From Heloderma charlesbogerti (lineage: Eukaryota > Chordata > Lepidosauria > Squamata > Helodermatidae): a stretch of DNA of 64,000 bases. Under the pieces are notes generated by a model. That model worked only from the letters and a program-made list of their open reading frames with translations. It ran no database searches and was not told where the DNA came from. Positions 1-12,291 of this stretch are shown here, piece by piece. The stretch is taken from assembly GCA_026122225.1 (NCBI GenBank), contig JANEZZ010000400.1, positions 744,001 to 808,000 of the forward strand, written 5' to 3'. A program made the translations under genes and the position numbers. The first letter of the stretch is position 1. Each line of letters opens with the position of its first letter.

Positions 1-89
1 ACTGGCTCTCAATTTATTTACAGTTCACCAATGTTAGCAGCAGGGGAACATGGGTGGGAAGGTGACATTGCACTCATGTCCTGCTTGTG

Positions 90-166
90 GGTTGGCCACT
101 GTGTGAATAGAATGTTGGACTAGATGGACCTCGGTCTGATGCAGCATGGCTCTTCTTATGTTCTTA
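90..166 (+). mobile_element. CR1-type 3' end fragment
   Basis: ATGTTGGACTAGATGGACC followed by GCATGGCTCTTCTTATGTTCTTA is the 3' end of a common reptile CR1-derived repeat. The reverse complement occurs at 47491-47560. Confidence 0.65.
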
Positions 167-740
167 AATAGAGAGTCCCTCTGAGCATATGCAGAATGCT
201 TTTCTTTCACCACTGAGCATTTACATTCTCCCCCTACCAATTCTATTCCCCTCCATGCAACCATCCCTCCTCATCCAACCATCCTCCAGCAACTATTCAT
301 AAAAACAGATGTCTTGTTTTGTGCAACTCTCTTCTACTCTTCCTTGTTATGCACAAGCTGTCATTGTATCTTCCTCCCCATAACTTCATTTGTGCCAAGA
401 CTTCACCAGGACTCAGCCAATGAGTCTGTTTTCAAAACTCCATGAGTTTTCAAAACTCAATGTGTCTGTTTTCAAACCTAGGGCTAAGTTACGGAGAAAC
501 TCTGAGCATGTATTAAGTGCCTTTCCCTCACCACAGAAGCTGGAGTTCATGCAAAACCACCACCACCACTCACAAATGACAAAACATGCATAGGACTGAC
601 TTGAAAGGGTAGTCAATTCATTAGCCGGAACTGGGTAGGCATTAAGCCTTCAGTACCATGCTCACAGCTCAGGACTTATTTCTGAGTAAACATGACAGAA
701 CATCAAGGTGCAAACCTCCCTGCAAAAGTAACTTGTGCTG

Positions 741-819
741 GAAACCTATGCACACTTCCTTGAGGGTAAGCCTCATTAAACATAATGGGGCTTCTGAGCA
801 GGCATACATAGGATTGCAC
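741..819. mobile_element. Short palindromic element (GCAATCCTATGC family)
   Basis: AACCTATGCACACTTCC, GGGTAAGCCTCATTAAAC and ATACATAGGATTGCAC: an ~80-bp unit whose halves are approximate reverse complements, one of at least ten in the window. Confidence 0.6.
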
Positions 820-890
820 AAATGAGCAGTATTTATCTCCCCTCCACTTAAAAAACAAGCCCAAAACTCCTTTTTTTTATTAAAGCTTTC

Positions 891-1095
891 TGTTCATAGG
901 AACATAGAAAGTTGCCTTATACCGAGTCAGACCCTGGGTCCATCTAGCGCAGTATTGTTGACACTGACTGGCAGCAGCAGCTCTCCAGGGTTTCAGGCAG
1001 GATTCTTTCCTAGCCCTACCTGGAGATGCCGGGGATCGAACCTCGGACCTTCTGCATGCCAAGCAGGGGCTCTACCACTGAGCTACAGCCCTTCC
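891..1095 (-). mobile_element. tRNA-headed SINE with CR1-like tail
   Basis: On the minus strand 1091-1021 reads as a tRNA-like head: GGGCTGTAGCTCAGTGG (A box), an anticodon-stem-like CTGC-TTGGCAT-GCAG, and GGTTCGATCCC (consensus B box). The body follows, and the sense 3' end (left side) is TTCTATGTTCCTATGAAC, resembling the octamer repeats that end CR1 LINEs. The tRNA head would drive Pol III transcription and CR1 machinery would mobilise it. Embedded body sequence and tail argue against a functional tRNA-Ala gene. Confidence 0.85.
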
Positions 1096-1099
1096 TATG

Positions 1100-3715
1100 G
1101 CTGGATCATGGCAACTGACAAACAAAACAGCCCCAGATTTGTTTCTCTGCAACCATGTGAACTCACTTTTCTCAAAGGCTTGAGTGAGGAGAAAGAGAAA
1201 AACCAACACTCTTGTCTGTTTGTATAAAGTCAGATACAGTTCAGAACTTCTCTTGCCCATGGAAGAGAATTCTCTTTAAGAATTCCTCAAGATATGCTCT
1301 GGGTGGAATAAAGAAGAGAAAGAAAGAATAGGATAGGTGAGGGAAGAAGAAAAGAAGAATGGTGACTGGAAATGCGGGCGGGCGGGTGTGTAGAGAGAAT
1401 TCCTGAAGTCAAGTGGCTCCTTTCAGAGAAGTAGTACTTCAGAGGAATTTGGAAGGCTGTGGAGAGTCTGTAAGGATTTCATATACTTAAATTAACTTTA
1501 TGAGGTGAGGTGGCTGAGGGCTTTTTCTAGCTTTTTAAAAAAAACCCGTCTAGAACCTATTTAAAAGCTTCAGCAGTTCCTCGATCATGACGCCACATAG
1601 TCCTAACCCTCCTTTTGGAATAATTCAAGTCCTACAGCTATTTAGGAGAAATTAAAGTGGAGGGGGAGTGAGTAGTTTGTGGAGGCTGATTGGATCCTTT
1701 GCTGTACTGAAGCTACTAAACTTCTGCAGAAGCCAAAGATTCCAGTTTGGAGCAGTGAAATTAGATGCTGTGTGAAATACCAGTATTTCACATGGAACGC
1801 TTTCTTCCTTTCCATCTCCCTCTTCAAAATTTAATTGCAAGCAAGCTCCCAACAGTGGGAGCAGAAAAGTAAAGGGAGAGAGGTTTTTTGCACCTCAAAA
1901 CCCCCCAAAACAAAACCCTACACCAGAGATAAGGGATAGTGACCTCCTAATGATCACCATAAACACTTTCTGATTAAGATCTCTAATCCCCTGTGTGGCT
2001 TGACAGTTTTTACTTTTTGTTTTAGTCTTTGAGAAATGGAAACTTTATGCATGGCTAGCACAAAAGCCACTGGACCCAACTGTCTGAAATCTGGCAGGTT
2101 CAGTCAGCTCCAGGGAGGCTGCCAGGTCCCCAAATTCCATACACTTATGTGGAAACACACACAAAGACAGCTCTTTGCTTGGACAGATTTTCTTGAAAAA
2201 AGCAAATTTTACCTGCGACTAGCACAAAAGCCACTGGGCCTAATTGCCTGAAATTTGGCAGATTCAATCAGCTCCACAGGAGCTACCAGATCTCCAAATT
2301 TCATGTATTTATTATACAAACCAAAAAAGTTATGGCCGTTTCTATTTTCCAATGCAAGTCATTGGGAAAATGTAAAAAAATGACAATGAGGACAGGTTAA
2401 AAGATCTGGGGCACAGCTCAAAAAAGATCCAGGGCCTGGGCCCAGGTGGGCCCTTCACTAACAAAACCCCTGGTTCTCGGTGATTCCCTTTTTTCTTTTG
2501 CTGATATATAATCACAGCAGTAAGCACACTTAAAATAGTCAAATACTTATAAAGGAAGGGATCTGGCCTGCTTGTTGAGATACCTAAGTTAAAATACATT
2601 CCATGGGAAAGCACCGTAAGAGGTCAAAAAGTACTGGTAAGCATCCTCATTTTTAAATGTCCACATTGCAGCTGTCAGGATGTTATTTCTAATTTTGCAT
2701 AATCCAGAAATGTACTTTTTCCTATGTGTAAGAGTGTCATAATACTTAAATTTGATTAATTTACTGTTATTTTGAACTTATTCATGAAAAATGCTTGGTG
2801 GGTATTCATGCTGAAAGGTGGTATATACAGACATATATTTCCTTGTCCGTAGGATGGACACTGGCACAAACTTGAGAAAGTAACTCTGAGTTAGGTAAGC
2901 TATCTTGGCTAGCAGGATAGAGCCAGTTAGCACTGTCTTGCTTGATAGGCTCAGATTTCAGTAACAGTGGCTACCTTTTCTATGATCGCTAAGGGCCAAG
3001 TCACATTTGATATAGTAGAGATCCATCAGAGGATCTGCCACTTTTTAAACTTTAGAACAGGCACTGGGGGTCCAGTTTTGACCAAAGCAATGGAACTAGG
3101 GGAGAACTTATTTCACTCTACCCCTTGCACCATTTCCCCAGCCTAAATCCCCACCCCAGCCTCCTGAAGACTGGCCAATATCTATATTCTTCTCCACAAT
3201 GTGGAAACAATTTAGAGCAGAAAAAAAGTTAGGGATAAAAGGTTATCAGAGGAGCTACTGCTCTGATAAAAAAAACTGGGTGCCCCAATGTATGTTTTAA
3301 AGTTAAAAAAATAATAAATAAATAAATATTAAACAATATGATCTTGCATTTCCCACATAATGTGTGATTTGGACCTGAATTTATCCACAGAAAACACTGT
3401 GCTCATTTTCTTGTGTTCTCTGTAGAGAACCTAGTATAATTATTTTGATCACTCCATGCATAAATGCAGGATGACTAACACAACAACAATGACAAAAATA
3501 CCCTGTAATTGGTTGACAGATATAATTTAAATGCTTAGACTAGAATTCTGAGTCCAATTGCATGTGATTAAAACCCTTTTAAATAGGTGTGCACAACTGA
3601 ATACAGGCCTGGCTCCTTCATGAATACTGTACTAGTTTAATTTATCATTATACCTTATTAATGCTTTCAGAATAAAATTGTGGGGTTTGACTATATTAAA
3701 ATTCTTACAGTACTG
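1100..3715. other. Intron-like sequence, mostly unassigned
   Basis: Apart from the 164-bp repeat at 2055-2330 and an (AAAT)n stretch near 3306-3329, nothing was recognised. The short frames here carry no known motif. Confidence 0.5.
2055..2330 (+). repeat. 164-bp direct repeat, ~1.7 units
   Basis: CTAGCACAAAAGCCACTGG starts at 2055 and again at 2219. Both are followed by similar text (TCTGAAATCTGGCAGGTTCA and CCTGAAATTTGGCAGATTCA; CAGTCAGCTCCAGGGAGG and CAATCAGCTCCACAGGAGC). This suggests a tandem duplication or satellite-like unit. Confidence 0.75.
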
Positions 3716-3729
3716 CTAATTATAACCCA

Positions 3730-4065
3730 GGGGCTGCGGTGGCTTAGTGGTAAAGACGCTGAACTGCAGACCGGAAGGTCGGCAGGACAGCAGTTCGAGA
3801 CCCGAGTGCTGCGTGACAGAGTGAGCTCCCATCTTCAGTCCCAGCTCCTGCCAACCTAGCAGTTCGAAAGCAAGAAATTGCAAGTAGATAAATAGGTACT
3901 GCTTTGGTGGGAAAGGTAACAGCGTTCCGTGCACCTTGGTGTTCAGTCATGCAGACCACGTGACCACGGAAGCATCTTCGGACAGCGCTGGCTCTTTGGC
4001 TTAGAAATGGAGATGAGCACCACACCCTAGAATCGGACTGGTTGGGGACACCTTTACCTTTACCT
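3730..4065 (+). mobile_element. tRNA-derived SINE with (CCTTTA)n tail and 13-bp target duplication
   Basis: Starts GGGGCTGCGGTGGCTTAGTGG, which contains an A-box-like TGGCTTAGTGG; a B-box-like GTTCGAGACCC follows ~65 bp later. The body includes CCAGCTCCTGCCAACCTAGC and AGTAGATAAATAGGTAC, typical of a common squamate SINE, and the tail is CCTTTACCTTTACC. A 13-bp direct repeat, TAATTATAACCCA, flanks it at 3717-3729 and 4066-4078 without mismatch. The perfect duplication shows a fairly recent insertion, although internal positions differ from my recollection of the consensus. Confidence 0.9.
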
Positions 4066-4230
4066 TAATTATAACCCATTGTTAATACTGTGCTCCCAAG
4101 ATTCCAAGATTCGAAAATGTGCTTAAAATATTCATTATTATTATTTTATGTAAGCATGAAAAGACTGAAATGACCAAAATATCGAGGCGTCTGGGAATGA
4201 AGAGGCCTCAGAGACCCTGACTATCAGCTA

Positions 4231-4340
4231 CAATTTATTTATTTATAAAATTATTTATGAGACAGCTTTTGGCCCCAGGCAACTTACAATTGTAAAACTT
4301 TAAAACGATAGCACAAATAAACTAAAAAGCCACTTGAAAA
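4231..4340 (-). mobile_element. LINE 3' tail fragment
   Basis: ATTTATTTATTTATAAAATTATTTATGAGAC then CCAGGCAACTTACAATTG resembles, reversed, an L2/CR1 3' end with AAAT-rich tail. Confidence 0.45.
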
Positions 4341-4861
4341 TTTAGAGAAATCAACTTTGATAATTAGTAATGGCTAATTAATTACCCCAAGAATCAAAAA
4401 CAGTTCTCTTCAGTTTTGTTGAAACCTGTATCAATGCTATGCCAATTAAACTTTTTGTTAGTTTAATGTACCATGTACCACCTATCATAAACACACACAT
4501 AAAAACAGAAACTAAAAATAGAAAGTGTATTCATCCAAGTTGATGTCGGTGGAAAAAGATGAAATTATCCCAATGAAACTAAGAGCTTAATTTTGACTGG
4601 ATCATGCTCCAAATGTCAAGTTTGTAACATTTGCACAACACAGAAACAAAGGCAAATACACTAAAACATTATGGAATATATGCAAATTTTAAAGTGTGTA
4701 AGACAAAGAAAAACAAGAATATTAGAACATATTTTAAAATATATGCTTAAGTACAGTATAGAACAAGTCAAACAAGAAACAAGTATGGGATCTGTTATTT
4801 AATAAACAAAAGAATTGTCTCAGCTAGAATAGAGTTAAAAAATAAAATTCTAATTCACTTA

Positions 4862-4940
4862 GGCTGCAATCCTATGCACACTCAGCTGGTAGTAACTGAA
4901 CACAGTGGAACTGACTTCTAAATGACATGCATTGGATTTC
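4862..4940. mobile_element. Short palindromic element (GCAATCCTATGC family)
   Basis: AGGCTGCAATCCTATGCACAC at the left, then AACACAGTGGAACTGACTTC and GACATGCATTGGATTTCAC as the decayed right arm. Confidence 0.6.
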
Positions 4941-5599
4941 ACTATTATCTTATTTTTTGGTGCTGGTAAATCATCCCCCCACCCTGCTGAATATGTAACT
5001 ATCTAAAAATCTCTTGCTGGTTTGATGCACCCATATGTGTGAGTTTCTCCATTAGTTACACCTCAAAGGGTTACATACACAGGGTTGGATGCTTGTCACA
5101 TCAGTTGAAACAAATGGGGCAACTCTTGCAGGTGGGGGTTTTGAATGTGGCGTAAGACAGTTCTGAGTGTGCATCAGAATCTTTTACCCAATACAAATTG
5201 CTGTCTAGAGCAATTATTGGTTTTTCTGAAATGTGTTGTTTTTCATTTACAGTGAGTTCACTGTATTTGTATTTGGAGCATGAGGACCAAAGCAGATGTC
5301 ATCTTTTCCCCCAGTATCTTTTTATTTACTTCAGATCAGCTTGGGGGGGTGTGTGTGCTGATTTTCTAAGGAAAGCAACACTGGAGGATGGAGTGTTTAA
5401 TTCTGCTCCCCGTGTTGATTACCCCATCTAAACCATACAGGTACCTGGTATCCCCCACCCCCATGGAACTAATAATAGCAGCTTTGTTATGGGGTGGGGT
5501 GGGAAATTCAGTGAGAGAAACAGTACGGGGGAAGGGTTATGGATTTCCTGCATCACGTCCATTTTGGCAGTAGGCTGACTTGTTTTAGTTAAAGACTAA

Positions 5600-5690
5600 G
5601 GCTGCAATCGTATACATACTTATGGAGTAAGTCCTATTCAACTCAGTGGGACCTATTTCTGAATAGACACGTATAGGATAACACTTCAAA
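5600..5690. mobile_element. Short palindromic element (GCAATCCTATGC family)
   Basis: GGCTGCAATCGTATACATAC, GGAGTAAGTCCTATTCAAC, CTCAGTGGGACCTATTTCTG, then CACGTATAGGATAACACT. Confidence 0.65.
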
Positions 5691-5715
5691 TATTTACTTA
5701 AACTAATAAATGCTA

Positions 5716-5872
5716 TATGGCAACCTTCCCCAACCTGGCACCCTCCAGAGGTGTTGGATGGCAACTCCCATCATTCTCAGCCAGAATGGTTGGCCATGCT
5801 GGCTGTGAATGAAGCAGTTGCAGTCCAACACATCTGGAGGATACCTGGTTGAGAAATGCTGTTATATGCTAT
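5716..5872. mobile_element. Fold-back element (CCTCCAGATGTTTTGGAC family)
   Basis: Left arm CAACCTTCCCCAACCTGG, CCCTCCAGAGGTGTTGGATG; right arm AGTCCAACACATCTGGAGG, ATACCTGGTTGAGAAATG. The arms are imperfect reverse complements. A TATA-like pair of flanks is consistent with a TA target, but was not proven. Confidence 0.65.
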
Positions 5873-6147
5873 AATTAACTGGCTCCTCTCTGTGATCCAT
5901 TCCAAATTGCCATTTGTTTGAAAGACGATGTTATTCACTGGATTAATAACCCCAGTCTTTGAACAGTGATAGATGCTTGTAGCTCAGTTTATTATTTGAA
6001 GATTGTAATATACCCTACACACCCATCACAAGAGTGCTGGAGTATGATGAGGCAGTAACAGTATTATGGAAGCAGTTTCCCAATTTCATTTATCTAAAAG
6101 ACTGTGCATTTCAAATATTAAACTACATTTAATGAGAATATAAATAC

Positions 6148-6480
6148 TGCATTCTGGGTCAAACTAATGACCATCTAGCCCGGTATTTTGTCTCCACTAA
6201 TGGCCAGATCCAGATGTTTCAGGGTGCTCTAAAAGCATAGGCTGTTAATAGAGTCCCTGTAGTCTGTTACAAGTCACTTTGTTTAAAAGAGTACAATACT
6301 AGGAGCATCTTAAGTATTAGGATGAATGCCCTTAGCATCTTGTGCAATAGCTATGGATATCCTTTCTGTCTTCTAAGACCTTTTGCTGTACTTTTTTGAA
6401 CTTCACTAAGCTACTGGCAATTACTACTTCTGGTGAAGAGAATTCCAGATGTTAACGTTGCACTACATGGAAAAATAGAA
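6148..6480 (-). mobile_element. Decayed CR1 3' region
   Basis: GGTCAAACTAATGACCATC, TAGCCCGGTATTTTGTCTCC and, further on, GAAGAGAATTCCAGATGTTAACG resemble the 3' untranslated region of turtle/reptile CR1 elements read in reverse. It is heavily mutated, so both edges are approximate. Confidence 0.5.
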
Positions 6481-7613
6481 ATTCAATTCATTGTCAAGAG
6501 AAAATAAATATACTGAATAAGGAAAAATGACGCAATGATTTCAGTAACCCCAACAAGAGAAACCTAGTAAGCTGTTAGCCAGGCTAAAGTACATACTCAG
6601 GGGCTATAAAAAACACTGTACACCAAATTTCACCAGAAACCTTATGATGAAAATACTTTATCTGTCTTTTTCAGGAAAACAAAAGACATGTGTGTATGAA
6701 AATCTACTGAATGTGTATGAGGGAGGGAGGAATGGGATCACAGCATTAGGCCCTACTTCTGATCTGTATTCAACTCACCCCATTCAGCAGGGTCTCCTGG
6801 CTCTCTGTGTAGCATTTTCAGTGGGCTGAAGGGGCCACTGTGGGAAGGATGGGCAAGGAAGTCCACTTCCGCCTGCGCAGTTGATCCAGCTTAAATCTGG
6901 ATCCAACTCCTCATGTACATACGGTTGCATATGCATAGATTCTGTGTACATCATCCACCAAAAAAATGGAGGTTAGAAACAGCAAAGGAAAGCACGATCC
7001 CATTCTCTTCCCCTCCACACATTCAGTAAATGTGTGAAGACAGACTACCCAAATCTCCAAAGCTGTGGCAAATTGAGGTGTCGAAAAAAACAACTTAGTA
7101 TAATAGGCTCCTCCTTATGAAATCCCATGTTCGTGTCAGATGTCCTGCCTGCTTCATTCACCACTCTTGTCTTCAGCATGTACATGATGTTTTATTCATC
7201 CTACAGAAAGAGAGAGCAGGAGATAGGGAAGCAGAAGATCCCTACCTATGTTATCTGTCTACTAGAAGGAGATTGGAAATATCTTTTTAATTCTCACCTT
7301 CTTTGATATTTGGAGGGTGCCAACTGCCTATCCCCCATGTGTCAAAATATATAGTGTAGAACATGTCCCACCTCATTTGTCAACACTCTGGCCCAAGAGT
7401 TGTGCCCCCAGCCCAACCATAGAAAGATTCCATTCTGTTGGGTAGGAAGGCCCTTACCACATTCTCACTCCTGATTGATGGGACAAACTCCCTTTCACCC
7501 CTCTCTTCCAGATTCAGTAGTCCAATTTTTTGCCATGACAAACTGTAATCTTCTAAATATTAAAGTGACCCATGCATTGTTGTGTAGGTATGGAATACTT
7601 CTTAGATGCTGCC
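6481..7613. other. Unassigned sequence
   Basis: No gene, RNA or repeat recognised. Around 6830-6930 a slightly GC-richer patch (TCCGCCTGCGCAGTTGATCC) suggests an unrecognised repeat. Confidence 0.4.
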
Positions 7614-7957
7614 AGGTTTGGATGATCAGTGGGGGAAACAATGCAGCATCAGATGTTTCTCCCATCCCCACACGTGCCAGTCGCGCAATGGAGATTACCC
7701 TAATTACCCGTGACACGGTGTGGGTTGCCATATCATCCGAGCGTGGTGCAGGCATAGTATATTTTCAACCAGCCTACAACCCATGGCTTGCAGTATGGGT
7801 TGTAGAGTGGGTGAAAATGTCTGCATTGCATGCCGGGTTTGGCGACATGACAACTTGCAATATGGTGCAGGTAATTAGGGTAATCCTGGTCACACAACCG
7901 GCACGGGTGGGGAAAACAGCTGTTTCCCCCCACTGATCATCTGAACAACCCCACTCT
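7614..7957. mobile_element. ~340-bp near-continuous fold-back palindrome
   Basis: Left arm begins GTTTGGATGATCAGTGGGGG and the right arm, reversed, begins TTGTTCAGATGATCAGTGGG. The arms share GATTACCCTAATTACC and run almost to the centre, where CTACAACCCA and TGGGTTGTAG flank about a dozen bases. Each arm is ~165 bp. The 153-codon frame crossing it is a by-product of the open palindrome; it codes no recognisable protein. Confidence 0.75.
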
Positions 7958-10900
7958 CTGGTCTAGGGGTTGTTTAGAATGTAATTGCTTTATTACTATT
8001 ATTATTACTTTTACATTACCAGCCTGATTTATCTCTTACCCTATTACTATTCTTTCTTCCTGTACACTTTCTTAATTTGGGCCAACTAGAAGTGATTGAG
8101 TGCCTGACAACACTGGTTACCTTCATGGGCCTGATGGCTTTCATGCTACATACTTCGACAAAGATCAAAGAAAGGAAAGATGGGCTATATTCACTCATGG
8201 TGATGAGGAAATTTCAGCTGACAGTGGCCCCCACCCTGGCTAAACTAAGTCTTGGATCCCCTGGGGCACTTCCTGCCAAAGGGGCTACATTCAAATGAAG
8301 TTTTGGTGGTAAATCCATTGAAGACACTGGCAGCCTTTGATGGAATTGCGAGCTAGCTCTGGGTCAACAGCGGTCCTGATCCATTGTGCAAGGGGAATGG
8401 GGTTTTGTATATGCCTCTTGCCCTCCTGCTGCCAGGGAACATCCTTGGTAGCAGACAGCAGTGTGCAGGAGCAGCTGTCTCTCGACCACCTGTGACAGAG
8501 AGCTTGGGTGACCTGCCACACTTCCCCTCAGACTAGCACAAACACCATGGGACTGGTTTGGGGTAGAGTATGCTCAGCCATCTTTGGGCCTGACCAATCA
8601 CCAGGAGTTCTGTTGAGCCTCAAAGGAAGTACACCCCATGGTGCACTTCCTCTGAGCGCAATGTGAGCGCTACCCTGTTAGCAGCCTGGTGGTGACCCAC
8701 ACAGTCCCAAAGCACTCAGATGGAGGTGACAATCAGCTGTGAACAATCCACACACTTTTTGAACGTTGTCTGTATTTCACTGTATCCTGTAAATGTAAAT
8801 AATTTAATCTGAAATCTTGAGTTATGTTATTTGGCACGTAAATTTAGCTACAGAATAATTTATGTCATCAGCTTAGTGAAGCCCAGATTTCTTTTGCTTT
8901 ATTGTAATAATTAATAATTCAAGCGTTTTTAAGCCAATCACTTTGGATTTTTTGTTATTCGTGTTGCTAGTCATCAAAGGCTAAAATATCAAAGAACTAA
9001 ATTATATTTCTTTGAATGCACTTATGTTCTTTGTGTGAGTGTTCCAAAATGAAACACTGTATTAAAAACAATATTTTTTTTAGTATTTTGAAATGGATGG
9101 AATGCCAAGTTCCCAAGATGATGATTAAAAGTTCAAGTAATAAAATATATGATAAACTATCCCTGAGATTCTCCATAAAACAAATGAGTAATGACTGTAA
9201 AAGTTGGTGCCATATTTTCATACTTATAAATGCCCATAGTGTTGCAATTCTTCACATACATTAGATTTCAGCATGTTAATGTTTCCATTTACAGCTAACC
9301 CTTAAATATGCATATTGGGGGCAGAGGGGGATAGCTCTTAAGTTGCTATTTTAAAAAATGGTAAAAAGCCACAGTCCCACTGTGATGTTTGTTAGGGAAA
9401 TTATTCCCCCTCTCTCTGACCTCTGTATGTATTAAGACCAGGTATTACTAAACATTTCTTAAAGTTGTGCTTTTGTTTTGGGAAAGATTAGAATGTTAGA
9501 TCAGAACATGCTCAAATCACAGGAGTGCCCCTGAGTTTTTCAACATTTGGCCTACCTTACTTATCTCTAAGAGTGGCAGAGTGCATCAATACAAAGTGGA
9601 CCATCAATCAATCTGGGGTCTTCTTCAGGCATCCCTTGTCAGCTGATCAGAGGAAGACTTTGGAGAATCAGATTTCCATTATCAGGATTTTGTCTGTGAT
9701 CGGTATAAGCCACTGAACCTTTTACTTTTTACTTGGCAAAAGCGTATACACTAAGAAAAAAAAAGCCTGACAGTTCATTCATTTTGCTCCATCCTGGAGC
9801 CAGATGATATTTGACTGGAGAGACCCACCCTCTTTGATCTTGTAGTCTTTTGAGAGTGCCCTGCTGTGAAAAAAATTTTATCCTTCCAAATTAAAGAGAA
9901 ATATTTCTGCATCCAGCTGCTAAAATGTGACATGTTTGCCATTTTTCAGTGTCCTGGCGAAGTGCCACCTTTCAGGCTGTGTTTCAAACCTATCTTTTTT
10001 CCCTTTTCTCAGCAACGATACCCACAATGTGTCCAACACCACTGTATAACATCAACACCAAAAAGGAAAATACAAGTAATACTTTGTATCCACGAACTGT
10101 ACTACAAATATTTACAAAAGCTCCTCTTGTGTGAATGTACATGTCGCTTTTAAAAAAAAAAATGAACAAATCTAAACAAGAAACTATCACTATGAACATT
10201 TCATGTTATATGAAATGATATATCAAGTTTTTAAAATATCTACTACCTAAGGAAAACGAACTTCACTTTAGTTGTGATTACAGTAACCAAATCATGAAGT
10301 GCAGCCTGTGGAGACTTCGTTTACAAATGAAACGCGTTTGGATGTTATTAAGACTGTTTCATGTGCAGTTGAGTCCACATCAAAAAAATGGCTCCAGTTC
10401 AGCAAGACCCAGTTCTGTTTAAATTAAGACAAACTTCTCATGAAAGCTTGAGTAAACATTTAGGTTTAAGTAATCAAGAAAACCTGTATCTTCTCATATT
10501 TATTAAGTGCAATTTTTAGAGTTATAAAAACTTCTGTCATGAGTTGTGTATACTGTAAATTAAGGGTAGGGCCACATAATTACAGTGTTTTCCCATCTAT
10601 CGAGGTGGAAGAGACACGATAGGTTACAATTTCTCTTTCGTCTCTAGCTGTCTCTTCCCTTTTCTTCTAGATTTACTCATGTGAATAAAGATCACTGTTA
10701 AGTTGACTCTGGCATACTCATCACCACTGAAACTTCTGTCCTATAATTTATCTTAAAGTAATGAGAACAAATGGGAATATATGTTCTTGGACTCATCCCA
10801 CTGATACAAGGCAAAAATGTAAAAAATGGAATCGGAGGCAACCTGGGTAAAGAAGGAAGTCTTCATTTATTTTAATTATCCACGGTAAATTAACTGCTTC

Positions 10901-11223
10901 TCATTTGAGAGACCAAAGCACTACCTTCTTGCCAAAACCAGAGAAAGGGACAGAGAGTGGAACAGTATCAGTGGTGTTCTCAGAGATATGATCTAAACAT
11001 GACAATGGTAATAATATGTAATGATGTGTCCTGTTTTCTTTTTATAGCATAAATTATAGTAGTGTTATTTATAGTTCTGATGTGATAGGTATCAGTTTTA
11101 ATGGCTTGTGTTTTTAAAAAATACAGTGAAGGATCATAGAATTCTGATGGCCTGTCCAAGTTCATCTCTCACAAATGGAGCATGATCAGAAATAAGACTT
11201 TTGGATGGATATGTTGATGCACT
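7958..11223. other. Unassigned sequence with a GC-richer patch at 8290-8740
   Basis: An (ATT)n stretch sits near 7995-8010. The block 8290-8740 is clearly GC-richer than its flanks and starts and stops sharply, as an inserted repeat would, but no ends or family could be identified. The rest is AT-rich with no recognised feature. Confidence 0.4.
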
Positions 11224-11591
11224 AGGGCATCTCTACACCTGCCTAAAATCCTGCATTTAAAACAGGGCTTTCTGCTTCTGTTTTAAATGCAGGATCACGA
11301 CGACTCCCTTTTTCATGTGCTTCCTTTCCCCCAACCCCCTTCCCCCTCCTTCTCCTTGTATCTGAGTCCTCCATTATCTTTCATTGATCTCGCTCCTCTT
11401 CTTGCCGCTTTCCCTCTTTTCACGAAGGGAGAAATTGATAGCTCATTATTTGAGATCTATTTAAAAGCGGAACAAAGGGCATTTAGTGCAGGAGACGCCT
11501 TGAATGATCACGGCGTCATGTAAAGAGCCTGCAAACTTCTGTGAAGGAGCAATCTCAATCACAGGATAAAAGCTCACTGTCAAGGAGCCCT
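11224..11591 (+). mobile_element. ~390-bp hAT-like non-autonomous element, copy 1
   Basis: Starts AGGGCATCTCTACACC and ends AAGGAGCCCT, an imperfect terminal inverted repeat. Near the left end TCCTGCATTTAAAAC and GTTTTAAATGCAGGA form a hairpin. A pyrimidine-rich stretch and a conserved block (TTCATTGATCTCGCTCCTCT, GGGCATTTAGTGCAGGAGACG, AATCTCAATCACAGGATAAA) follow and recur in the other three copies. The ~78-codon frame it contains is not credible as a gene. Assignment to hAT is tentative because no 8-bp target duplication was found. Confidence 0.75.
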
Positions 11592-12093
11592 ATGTCGGTA
11601 GGTGTCACACTCCTTTCAAGAGTAGAGTCAGCAACAGTGGCTTGAAATTTTGGGTGTTGTCCTGATGAAAATCACACACATACCCCATGCACCTAGTATT
11701 TAATTTTTAGGCATTAAAGTAACATCTGGTTTAGCCCTCTGTGTGCTGTACACATTAAGCAAAGAGGTGAGGCTGCATTTCATATACTTGCCAGTAACTT
11801 ATATAGTTACTGGCTGAGCCAAAGGATTTAAAAACTAAGTATGTATGTGGTACGGTCGTGCATTGTGAACAATGTGAAACAAAGCACACAAACTGTGGTA
11901 GATGAGAATGAAAAGTTCCCTAACAACACCAACCATTTTTGGAAGCATCAGCTGTCCCTCATGATTTCCTTTTTCTTTTTTTAGTGGCTGATGTATAAAC
12001 AACACACACTTGTTTCTATAGTTATTATTCTAAAATTATGATTATGTATTATTTCCAGCCTGCTTTTTTGTTTTAAAAACATACTAAGAGACT

Positions 12094-12176
12094 TAGGCTG
12101 CAGTCCTACCCACTTAACTAGGAGTAAGGCCCTTTGAATTTAATGAGACTTACTTCTGAGTATACGATTGCACTGA
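12094..12176. mobile_element. Short palindromic element (GCAATCCTATGC family)
   Basis: AGGCTGCAGTCCTACCCAC, AGGAGTAAGGCCCTTTG, ATGAGACTTACTTCTGAG, then ACGATTGCACTG. Confidence 0.65.
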
Positions 12177-12291
12177 TACAAAAATTAAAACAAAAATAAA
12201 ATATAACAAAATAGACAAGCAATAGTTCTATCAACTGAACATTTTATAGAAATGTGTATTCATTATTCTTGTGTTTGAATTCGTAATTATA

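Noticed and set aside
1021..1091. tRNA-Ala-like gene on the minus strand
   Set aside because: It is continuous with a SINE body and CR1-like tail, and the stems are imperfect. It is a SINE head, not a tRNA gene.
7475..7936. 153-codon open frame
   Set aside because: It runs through the 340-bp palindrome, is open on both strands because of it, and has no recognisable domain.
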